Positions 1-5,632 of a stretch of 6,483 nucleotides of DNA are shown here, in pieces. The number at the start of each line of letters is the position of its first letter. Within the stretch, counting starts at the first letter, position 1. Source of the stretch: Treponema sp. (GTDB lineage: Bacteria; Spirochaetota; Spirochaetia; Treponematales; Breznakiellaceae); NCBI GenBank assembly GCA_031257595.1, contig JAIROH010000052.1, positions 1-6,483 on the forward strand. The letters are read 5' to 3'. The translations under genes and the position numbers were made by a program. The notes below the pieces were generated by a model. It did no database searches, was not told the DNA's origin, and was given only the letters and a program-made list of their open reading frames with translations.

Positions 1-598
1 CCTTGTTGGCGCCCGCCGGCATGATCTCGATATTGTTATCGGCAAAGTAGGTAACGTAAAAATCTTTGCGGGGAAAAAAAGCGTCAAAAGCGCGCCGCCG
101 TTCGGACGGATCCTCAAATATCATCACCAGCTTTACAAAGCGCCTTCCGTCCCGTATCAGCGATTCTATATCCGCAAGGGGATAATCGATCCATACATTG
201 GCGGCTCTCATCTTGCCGGTTGTTCCTTCTTCAAAGCCCCTGCCTTTGTTGTCGAAAACTCCGACCGTATCATAAGCCCCGAATATCATCGCCTTGAAAT
301 TTCTGAGCTCGTGAAGCAGTGAAAGGGCGGTGCTTGTTTCAAACCACTTTGAAAACTCCAGGTTTTTTTCGGGCATCTTGTACACCTGGACGCCGTTATT
401 GGCGATGATGAAGGGTGATGGAATGTCTTTGACCGGCTGGGGAATGCCGTGAAACTGGCGTCCCGTCGCGGGTATGATATAAATGCCCGCGGAAAGAGCG
501 TTGTGTATGGCCGCCAGGGTACGTTCCGTTACTTTTTTCTCGCTGTTCAATACCGTTCCGTCGAGGTCAAACGCGATGAGCTTTATCGGGTTGTTCAT
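1..598 (-). CDS. Cof-type HAD-superfamily phosphatase, C-terminus missing
   Basis: Reading leftward from the ATG at 598-596, the first 199 codons are visible and the gene runs off the window. HAD motif I is FDLDGT at residues 10-15, with D11 as expected nucleophile and D13 as the acid/base. Motif II is PATGR around T45. An IIANNG stretch follows near residue 65, and a C2-type cap domain comes next. The last complete codon is a lysine in MPAGANK, which fits the motif III lysine of Cof proteins. About 70 residues with motif IV (GDxxND) should lie outside the window, since the family is usually 260-280 residues. Members dephosphorylate small phosphorylated metabolites such as sugar phosphates or flavin precursors in the cytoplasm; the substrate cannot be read here. 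The start is the first ATG of the frame and has no Shine-Dalgarno site, but a promoter sits exactly upstream. It is divergent from the operon at 713 and probably not functionally tied to it. Confidence 0.93.
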   Translation of the reverse strand, partial: MNNPIKLIAFDLDGTVLNSEKKVTERTLAAIHNALSAGIYIIPATGRQFHGIPQPVKDIPSPFIIANNGVQVYKMPEKNLEFSKWFETSTALSLLHELRNFKAMIFGAYDTVGVFDNKGRGFEEGTTGKMRAANVWIDYPLADIESLIRDGRRFVKLVMIFEDPSERRRAFDAFFPRKDFYVTYFADNNIEIMPAGANK

Positions 599-634
599 GG
601 GAAAAGCATAGCGGAATGAGCCGGTGAACGGCAA
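599..634 (-). promoter_or_regulatory. Sigma70-like promoter of the HAD gene, predicted leaderless
   Basis: On the minus strand a -35 box TTGCCG (634-629), an 18-base spacer and a -10 box TATGCT (610-605) are followed by six bases and then the ATG at 598. The expected +1 base is therefore the A of the start codon. No ribosome binding site precedes the ATG, which agrees with a leaderless message. This is prediction from consensus only. Confidence 0.45.
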
Positions 635-677
635 GCGTACGGATTCGCGGTCCGCGGGCGCGGCCCGGCGTATCCGC

Positions 678-713
678 CTGACAAATCCGGGTCTGCAATG
701 TATACTTTCATCA
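678..713 (+). promoter_or_regulatory. Sigma70-like promoter of the four-gene operon, predicted leaderless
   Basis: A -35 box CTGACA (678-683) matches TTGACA at five of six bases. It is separated by 17 bases from the -10 box TATACT (701-706). The expected +1 base, seven positions after the -10 box, is A713, the first base of an ATG. The promoter lies over the alternative upstream ATG at 698, so a transcript made from it cannot use that start. No operator or leader structure is evident. Confidence 0.55.
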
Positions 714-1156
714 TGGGCCTAGGGAAAATTCTTGCCGAAAAAAAAGAACGGGAAAACGCCGGGCGCAACCGGAAACGTCTTGAGGGCGCTTTGGAAACAA
801 TCAAACGGCTGAAATTCCTGCGGGTTGCCGACGAGGATGTCAAAAACCGCATCGTCCGGCTCTGTTATGAAGCCGATGCGTATATCGCCCACGCGTTAAA
901 AGGTTCCGAAGCCTTCTACGATCCGCCGCTTGTTGACTCCCTGGAAAATTCTTTCGCGTCGGTAAACGTTTTTCTCAAGGAACAAAACGACGATGCCGCC
1001 GAACGGATCTTTTACGGCGAAGACCCGGCGGAACCCGGAACGTTCCGGGATCGTGTTCTGGCCCTGCTGGAAGAAAGCGCCGGGGCTTTCAGGGAAAGGA
1101 ACGAAATCAACGCTTCAGGCGATCCCTGCCGGGTTATTACGGAAATGGATGATTAG
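713..1156 (+). CDS. Small helical protein of unknown function, first gene of the operon
   Basis: This encodes 147 residues from the ATG at 713; an ATG at 698 would add five. I prefer 713 because the -10 box of a good promoter covers 701-706 and its expected +1 is A713. The protein begins GLGKILAEKKERE and has a basic, probably helical N-terminal third. It continues with acidic helical stretches, has no signal peptide or membrane segment, and contains only two cysteines (in RLCYEAD and GDPCRV). It is probably cytoplasmic. I do not recognise a family. The stop lies one base before the preferred start of the next gene, so the two are surely co-transcribed. Its job may be linked to the repeat-tailed protein and its radical SAM partner, but that rests on position alone. 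Confidence 0.75.
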   Translation: MGLGKILAEKKERENAGRNRKRLEGALETIKRLKFLRVADEDVKNRIVRLCYEADAYIAHALKGSEAFYDPPLVDSLENSFASVNVFLKEQNDDAAERIFYGEDPAEPGTFRDRVLALLEESAGAFRERNEINASGDPCRVITEMDD

Positions 1157-1157
1157 A

Positions 1158-2870
1158 ATGAAAAAATTCCGTCTGCCAAACGTACTGCTCCTTTTTGTTT
1201 CCGCGATGTGGGGAAGCCTTTCCCTCGGCGCGCTTGACGCCAGGGCGAAGTCGGTTGAAACCGTAGTCGTGTACCGCGGGGACGGCAGCGCGGACATCAC
1301 CCAGCGCAGCGAATGGAGTGTCGTTGAAGGCGAAATGCACGCTTTCGTTTTCCAGGGCGAGACGGCGGCGGTGGAATTCGACCTTGAACGATGTTGGGCC
1401 GATATAATCGGGAACCGAAGACTTCCCCTGGAAATAACGAAACTTAGGCCCGGTGAATATGACGTCGCCCTCGCGGACGGAGCGGGTTTTTCCGGCGCCG
1501 GCCATTTTGTCCTTGCCTACCGCGCCGGCCTTGCGGAAGTGGGCATGACCGGCCTTACCCGTACGGTGCCAGGCGCCGAAATCCCCGAACGAACGTACTT
1601 TTACTTTGACTGGGCGCCCGCCGATTGGGAATATCCGCTTGAATCCCGGACGACGCTTGTCGTGCTTCCCGTAATCGTACCCGCTTCCGCCGGAATCGGA
1701 AGCGGTCAAAGCGGCGGCGGTATTTCCGGGGACGGCGTTAACCCGTTTATTGCCGGCCTTGGCCTTTATACGGAAAAATATGTCAACCGGGAAAACAGCA
1801 TAGACTGGCTTCCGGTACAGGGTAACGACGGCCGGGATTACCTCGCCCTGCGGTTCTATCAGAAGAACCCGCGCCCCAAAGCGTCCCAGCGGATACAGTT
1901 TTACCTTTACGCGGAAAACCCCGCTGTCACGGAGGGCCTTGGCCTTGACGCGTTGGCTGCGGCCGGAAATACCCGGCCGGCGGCCCGGAGTTCCCGGCCA
2001 GCGGGAGAGGACGGCGGGGAACCGGCCGGCGCAGACTGGATCTGGCCGGCCGGCATTGCGGCGGCGGCCGGACTTGGCCTGTGGGCATACGGAAAAAAGC
2101 TCAGGGGTTTTGAAAAAAAGTCCGCCGCTCTGGAAGAACTGGCCTGGGCGGGGGATCAGTGGGAACCGCCGGCCATCGCCGCCGGTTCGTATCAGATTCC
2201 CGGCAAGGTGGCGGAAAACCTTCATCCGGTCGAAGTCGCCCTGCTTCTTAATCTGGAACTTTCTTCCGTCGTGTCGATAATTCTCGATACCCTTTCCGCC
2301 GAACACATTATCGAAGTGATGACCCCCGATCCCCTTAACGTAAAGATCCTTTCCCCGAATCCGTCGGACGACGAAATCGCCGAAGCGTTCCTCGCCTGTT
2401 TTGACGCCGATGGAAACCTGCTCGGCGGAACCCTTGCGGCGTTCTTTGAAAAGCGTATCGCCGTCCTTCAGGAAAAAGTCTGGGACTGTGACATTGAAGC
2501 CACCGTCGCGTGGTATCGGAAGAAACTCGCCGACGACGAAAAGGAATACGAAAAGTCCCTTGAAAAAACGGATCGGTACCGGGCCATTCCCCACGGCTAT
2601 TACTGGTGGGGATACCAGCGTTACTGCCACAGCCACAGTCCCTTCGCCGTAACGCTGCCGGATTCGTTTAACGGAGACTATGCGCGGTTTATGTCTACCA
2701 CAGCCTGTTTTTCCGGCTGCTTTAGCCCGGAACAGGGAACGGTAAACGCGTGTTATTCGGCATGCCATAACGCGTGTCATTCGGCATGCCACCATGCCTG
2801 TCATTCGGCGTGTCACAGCGCCTGCCACAGCGCGTGCCATTCGGCCTGCGTATCCGGGAGGGCGCGGTGA
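1158..2870 (+). CDS. DUF2207-like membrane-anchored protein with a C-terminal C-H-S-A repeat tail (presumed radical SAM substrate)
   Basis: 570 residues from the ATG at 1158; an in-frame ATG at 1149 would add MIR and overlap the previous gene. Residues 1-30 form a signal peptide (MKKFRLPN, then a hydrophobic run). Residues 30-290 form an exported domain resembling the beta-rich outer part of DUF2207 proteins (YRGDGSADI near its start), followed by a Gly/Pro/Ala-rich linker. One membrane helix (about 294-313) is followed by KKLRGFEKK, so the C-terminal half should be cytoplasmic. HPVEVALLLN and following residues resemble the winged-helix part of DUF2207. A Tyr/Trp-rich segment with CHSHS (C490) comes next. 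The end holds eleven cysteines: C517 and C521, then nine exactly four residues apart from C532 to C564, each of these nine preceded by Ala and most followed by His-Ser. The stop overlaps the radical SAM gene by GTGA. I infer that the tail is modified by that enzyme; metal binding is the alternative. The family call is moderate, the repeat is certain. Confidence 0.88.
   Translation: MKKFRLPNVLLLFVSAMWGSLSLGALDARAKSVETVVVYRGDGSADITQRSEWSVVEGEMHAFVFQGETAAVEFDLERCWADIIGNRRLPLEITKLRPGEYDVALADGAGFSGAGHFVLAYRAGLAEVGMTGLTRTVPGAEIPERTYFYFDWAPADWEYPLESRTTLVVLPVIVPASAGIGSGQSGGGISGDGVNPFIAGLGLYTEKYVNRENSIDWLPVQGNDGRDYLALRFYQKNPRPKASQRIQFYLYAENPAVTEGLGLDALAAAGNTRPAARSSRPAGEDGGEPAGADWIWPAGIAAAAGLGLWAYGKKLRGFEKKSAALEELAWAGDQWEPPAIAAGSYQIPGKVAENLHPVEVALLLNLELSSVVSIILDTLSAEHIIEVMTPDPLNVKILSPNPSDDEIAEAFLACFDADGNLLGGTLAAFFEKRIAVLQEKVWDCDIEATVAWYRKKLADDEKEYEKSLEKTDRYRAIPHGYYWWGYQRYCHSHSPFAVTLPDSFNGDYARFMSTTACFSGCFSPEQGTVNACYSACHNACHSACHHACHSACHSACHSACHSACVSGRAR
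2751..2849 (+). repeat. 12-bp tandem coding repeat encoding Cys-His-Ser-Ala units
   Basis: Eight 12-base units plus a final Cys codon run without interruption; cysteine codons start at 2751, 2763, 2775, 2787, 2799, 2811, 2823, 2835 and 2847. Seven of the eight units have His in the second place or a close variant: unit 1 is CYSA, unit 2 CHNA, unit 4 CHHA, and the other five CHSA. Codons differ between units (TGT/TGC, CAT/CAC, TCG/AGC for Ser, all of GCA/GCG/GCC for Ala). The repeat is therefore kept at protein level rather than being a fresh DNA duplication. Confidence 0.93.
2857..2861 (+). promoter_or_regulatory. Shine-Dalgarno site deciding the GTG start of the radical SAM gene
   Basis: GGAGG, five bases before GTG at 2867, is a near-ideal ribosome binding site inside the last codons of the repeat-tailed protein. 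It excludes the longer open frame beginning at ATG 2774, which would read through the repeat DNA in another frame. Confidence 0.85.
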
Positions 2871-4345
2871 TTGGATTAAAGCCCCGCAAAACCGTAAAAC
2901 GCGGCGGCGCGGAATCTTCCCTTTTATGGGTGGATGATTTTTGGAAACAGGCGGGAACGTATATTTTCTGCCGGGAAGACGACGGGGTTTTGATTCTGCC
3001 GCCAAACAGGGTTTACAAGGTAAACAAAACCGGGGCGGCGCTTATCGCGTTCCTCAAGAACGGCGGAAAGGCGGCGGAACTTACGGCGGAATTTGCGGAC
3101 GAGGCAGACGCTGCCGGGAAAAAAAGCCGGCTTGCCCTTATCGAAAATTTTTTCAGGACCCTTGCCGGCATGTACGGCGGGGATGATTCGGCCGGATCCG
3201 GCGAAAACCCAGACCTTCCGGGCCTTTCCGGGAACGTAAAACAGGTTCCTTTTGACTTTAACTATACCCGGCTTCCCGTGCTTGGGGAAATTGCCGTTAC
3301 GTACCGCTGCAATAACCGCTGCCTGTTTTGTTACGCCGGCTGTAACGCCGGGAACGGCCCGGCGGAACCGGAAAAACGTGCCGCCGGGAATACGGGCCCG
3401 GCGGGTGAACTTTCCACTGTGGAATGGAAGCGGATCATCACAATCTTCAGGGATGAGGCGAAGATACCTTTTTTCAGTTTTACCGGCGGCGAGCCGCTTT
3501 TAAGGGCCGACCTCGAAAAGCTTATCAGGCACGCCCGTGACATCGGGCTTGTGGTAAACCTTGTTTCCAACGGAACCCTCGCCGACAGGCGCCGCGCGGC
3601 GTCGCTTTACAGGGCGGGGCTAAGGACGGCGCAGATCAGCGTGGAGGCGCCGGACGCGGAAAACCACGATGCGCTGGCCGGCAGGAGCGGGGCCTTTGCC
3701 GAAACCCTGCGGGGTATCGCGGCCCTGGCCGGCGCCGGCGTTTCCGTGCAGACCAATACCACGATCACCCGGAAGAACATGGCCCTTGCCCCGGAGATGC
3801 CGGACTTCCTCGTGTCCCTCCGCGACAGGAAGGGCAGGCGGATTATCAGCCGTTTTGCGATGAACATGTACATACCCGGAACGGGACCCGGCCTGCGGGA
3901 AGACCTTTTTGTCGGTTATGACAAAATCGGCCCTGTCGTGGACGAAGTCCGCAGGAGGGCTTTTTTGGCGGGGCTTGGTTTTTACTGGTACAGCCCCACG
4001 CCGTTCTGTTACTACAACCCCATTGCCCGGGGCATGGGCAACAAAAGCTGCGCCGCCGCGGACGGGCTTGTATCCGTCGCCGCGGACGGCGGTGTCCTGC
4101 CCTGTTCTTCCTGGGATGAGCCGCTGGGAAACATCCTCGCGGAAAATTTCGGGGATATTTGGTTTTCGAGGCAGGCGCTTTTTCTTAAATATAAAAACGC
4201 GGCGCCCGTTTCCTGCAGGGCCTGTTCATCCTTTACCGCCTGCCAGGGCGCCTGTCCGCTTTATTGGCGCGCCTGCGGGACGGAACTGCTGGAGGAGGGG
4301 GTACGGAACGCCGCGCCCGGTAACGGAGGCAGCGCAAACACATGA
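2867..4345 (+). CDS. Radical SAM/SPASM peptide maturase with N-terminal PqqD-like domain
   Basis: 492 residues from the GTG at 2867, chosen for the GGAGG site five bases upstream and the GTGA overlap with the preceding stop. Residues about 30-105 look like a PqqD-type RiPP recognition element (DDGVLILPPNRVYKVNKTG, then a helical part). The radical SAM core follows, with the cluster motif C148-x3-C152-x2-C155 (CNNRCLFC) and GGEP at 207-210 for SAM binding. The C-terminus is a textbook SPASM domain for auxiliary iron-sulfur clusters: C395-x12-G-x4-C413, then C450-x2-C453-x5-C459-x3-C463 and C470. Relatives install thioether or carbon-carbon links in ribosomal peptides (sactipeptide, ranthipeptide and PqqE-type enzymes), in the cytoplasm. 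The coupled upstream gene ends in a Cys repeat, so a thioether-forming maturase acting on that tail is the natural hypothesis. The bond type and substrate are inferred; the enzyme class is secure. Confidence 0.95.
   Translation: MIGLKPRKTVKRGGAESSLLWVDDFWKQAGTYIFCREDDGVLILPPNRVYKVNKTGAALIAFLKNGGKAAELTAEFADEADAAGKKSRLALIENFFRTLAGMYGGDDSAGSGENPDLPGLSGNVKQVPFDFNYTRLPVLGEIAVTYRCNNRCLFCYAGCNAGNGPAEPEKRAAGNTGPAGELSTVEWKRIITIFRDEAKIPFFSFTGGEPLLRADLEKLIRHARDIGLVVNLVSNGTLADRRRAASLYRAGLRTAQISVEAPDAENHDALAGRSGAFAETLRGIAALAGAGVSVQTNTTITRKNMALAPEMPDFLVSLRDRKGRRIISRFAMNMYIPGTGPGLREDLFVGYDKIGPVVDEVRRRAFLAGLGFYWYSPTPFCYYNPIARGMGNKSCAAADGLVSVAADGGVLPCSSWDEPLGNILAENFGDIWFSRQALFLKYKNAAPVSCRACSSFTACQGACPLYWRACGTELLEEGVRNAAPGNGGSANT
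4325..4329 (+). promoter_or_regulatory. Shine-Dalgarno site of the membrane protein gene
   Basis: GGAGG lies 12 bases before ATG 4342, a rather long spacing. Together with the ATGA overlap it supports that start, and translational coupling to the radical SAM gene may help initiation. Confidence 0.55.
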
Positions 4346-5133
4346 AAGTACGGTTTTCGTTTTTCGGCCTGGGTTTTTCTTCCCGCTTTGCGGTTTCGGC
4401 TTTTTGCTATGCCGCCGCCGCGGCGCTGTACCTTGTGGTTCCGGCGGGATATCCGCTCCGGTTTTTTGTTCCCGTCTTCTGCGCCGTTCCCCTTTTGTTT
4501 CTCAAGGCAAAAGGCTTTTCCAACAGGCCCGCGGATCTGGGCAAAGAAGACTGGAAACCGGTAACGATGAAAGAAATAGACCGTCTTGCCGACAGGGTAC
4601 GAAAGGTAAAAAAGGTAAGAACAAGCGGCCGTTCCGGGGCAATGGCCGTTACCGTCTTTTTCCTTTTTGCCATGCTGTTTTTCGACGCGTTGTCCGGTTT
4701 TTCGACCTGGGTTTTTCTTGTATGCATCTACCTGATCCTCGTTCCCTGGCTGTGGTTCGCCGGAATTGAAAGCTGGTACCCGGAACGGCTTTCGGATAAG
4801 CTTGAGATTTTCCTTCCCGTGCTTGATTATCCGTTTGGCCCGGCGTACAGGGTTACGCCGATGCTCCGTTTCGACGAAGACAAACAGGGCCGCGCAATCC
4901 CCGAAGATATACAGGTCATGGTAGAACCAAGGCATGTCACCACCAAACCGTACTATCCTCAGCCCTCCCATGCCGAGAGGTTCAACCGGAATTTACGGCC
5001 GGCGTTGATTGCTTACCACCATCAAAACCATTCCCGGTGGGACGAGAACCTCTCCTGGCTCCAATTTGACTCTTTCCCTCTAAGGCAAAGGAGAGCTAAA
5101 GCAAAAAGGAGTACCTCAGTGCCAAACTCATGA
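4342..5133 (+). CDS. Four-helix membrane protein of unknown function, C-terminus replaced by retroelement sequence
   Basis: The open frame has 263 codons, but only about the first 196 are bacterial. Membrane helices are predicted at residues about 18-35, 38-55, 99-118 and 121-140. A charged loop (about 56-98) with DLGKEDWKPVTMKEID and several Arg/Lys lies between helices 2 and 3, probably cytoplasmic. After helix 4 comes a soluble part (WYPERLSDKLEIF to about EDIQVMVEP). From residue about 197 the frame reads as a Ty3/Gypsy integrase (YYPQPSHAERFNRNL), then drifts into low-quality sequence to the stop at 5133. The true bacterial C-terminus is therefore missing. The ATG overlaps the radical SAM stop as ATGA, so it is part of the operon. 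I recognise no family. A role as membrane partner, for example anchoring or exporting the modified protein, is a guess from position. Confidence 0.7.
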   Translation: MKVRFSFFGLGFSSRFAVSAFCYAAAAALYLVVPAGYPLRFFVPVFCAVPLLFLKAKGFSNRPADLGKEDWKPVTMKEIDRLADRVRKVKKVRTSGRSGAMAVTVFFLFAMLFFDALSGFSTWVFLVCIYLILVPWLWFAGIESWYPERLSDKLEIFLPVLDYPFGPAYRVTPMLRFDEDKQGRAIPEDIQVMVEPRHVTTKPYYPQPSHAERFNRNLRPALIAYHHQNHSRWDENLSWLQFDSFPLRQRRAKAKRSTSVPNS

Positions 5134-5150
5134 CAGACCGCTCAGTTTCT
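4928..5150 (+). mobile_element. Decayed Ty3/Gypsy-type retrotransposon integrase fragment (eukaryotic)
   Basis: From about RHVTTKP at 4930 the translation matches the end of the LTR-retrotransposon integrase core as I know it from insect elements: YYPQPSHAERFNRNL, then ALIAYH, then WDENLSWLQF. The glutamate codon at 4975-4977 is in the place of the third catalytic acid of the D,D-35-E core. After LQF (about 5070) the expected reading continues only in another frame and hits a stop (AKES, stop, SKK), so the copy is frameshifted and dead. No LTR, reverse transcriptase or upstream integrase is present. The left edge is the fusion with bacterial DNA and can be placed only within about 4920-4948. 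Confidence 0.8.
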
Positions 5151-5429
5151 CTGCTGATATTCACAATGAAAAGATGTAAGCAATTCTTTCTTGATCCTTT
5201 CAATTAAATTCTCTGTACTACATTTCTCCCCAAGCAAAATCAACCCACCTTTATTTAAGAATGCATTAAAACTTGCATCTACCTCCACACTACTAAGGGT
5301 CATATCCCATGTTTCATTTTGTAGTGCCTCCGTAAACATCATGACTCCAGTCTTAGTTATTAATCTCTTTTTAACAGGTTTATTCTTAATGTTATATTTT
5401 AGCGTTCTGTTGCACTGATTTAAGTCCAT
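5142..5429 (-). pseudogene. Probable fragment of a non-LTR (LINE-type) retrotransposon ORF2
   Basis: A 95-codon minus-strand frame carries KPVKKRLITKTGVMMFTEAL, then NETWDMTLSSVEVDASFNAF. This has the look of the linker between endonuclease and reverse transcriptase in insect LINE ORF2 proteins, where a Lys/Arg-rich strand, an F-x3-L, a W and a D-x3-FN-x-FL follow each other. After FLNK the text loses the family pattern, and neither the endonuclease nor the reverse-transcriptase core is present. The Met at 5429 is simply the first in the open stretch and not a believable start. It lies opposite to the Gypsy fragment, as expected of nested host repeats. The assignment is from memory of the family pattern and is moderate. 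Confidence 0.5.
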
Positions 5430-5632
5430 GATTTATTTAAACCGTCTTGCAGTGCATACACTCATCTATCTCCTTCTCTCACTCGCACTACATGTTTCGG
5501 CATAAAAATGCCATCTTCAGTTTTGAGATCTGGCGCCAGGTAGGGCTAGAAAAACTCAATTTTAACTCAGACTACTTTTATAGTGCCAAGGGTTAAACTT
5601 TTAAGTAAACAAAGTAAATAGATAAGAAAAGT
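5430..5632. other. AT-rich non-coding stretch between retroelement fragment and unknown ORF
   Basis: No gene is seen. It holds a pyrimidine-rich run (about 5464-5485) and a short perfect hairpin (5499-5512). A 10-base palindrome CTGGCGCCAG (5530-5539) follows. The rest is AT-rich sequence with many stops in all frames. The character is eukaryotic intergenic or repeat DNA. Confidence 0.5.
5499..5512 (-). repeat. Short hairpin, possibly from a retroelement 3' region
   Basis: GGCAT and ATGCC pair perfectly around a loop of four A (four T on the minus strand). On the minus strand it reads CTGAAGATGGCAT, loop, ATGCCGAAACATG. This is a pattern of GATGGC, short stem-loop and GCCGAAACATG that I associate with the 3' ends of some insect LINEs. 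That association is recollection, not a search result. Confidence 0.3.

Noticed and set aside
993..1157. Longer start (993) for the repeat-tailed protein
   Set aside because: It would overlap the upstream gene by over 160 bases and bury the signal peptide MKKFRLPNVLLLF inside the protein.
2751..2849. CRISPR-like array or simple microsatellite
   Set aside because: Units are only 12 bases with no spacers, are in frame and vary mainly at synonymous positions; it is a coding repeat.
2706..2849. Plain metallothionein-like or heme-binding tail
   Set aside because: Not excluded: Cys and His every four residues could bind metal. It is ranked lower because the directly coupled gene encodes a peptide-modifying radical SAM enzyme with a PqqD-like domain, and the cysteines are not in the CxC or CxxCH patterns usual for metallothioneins or c-type cytochromes.
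2774..2866. Longer start (ATG 2774) for the radical SAM gene
   Set aside because: The added 31 residues are the repeat DNA read in another frame, and the GGAGG site at 2857-2861 points clearly to GTG 2867.
1137..3005. 622-codon open frame on the minus strand opposite the repeat-tailed protein
   Set aside because: It is a shadow of the GC-rich sense gene. Its product is rich in Arg and lacks any recognisable domain, it has no ribosome binding site or promoter, and the sense strand has signal peptide, membrane helix and coupled neighbours.
3909..4769. 286-codon plus-strand frame overlapping the radical SAM gene and gene 4
   Set aside because: It runs across the SPASM cysteine motifs and membrane helices in a different frame, and its translation is Arg/Pro-rich with no family character.
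5531..5548. TGGCGCC as a retrotransposon tRNA primer-binding site
   Set aside because: No LTR ending in CA precedes it and no gag or pol follows; seven matching bases in a palindrome are too little.
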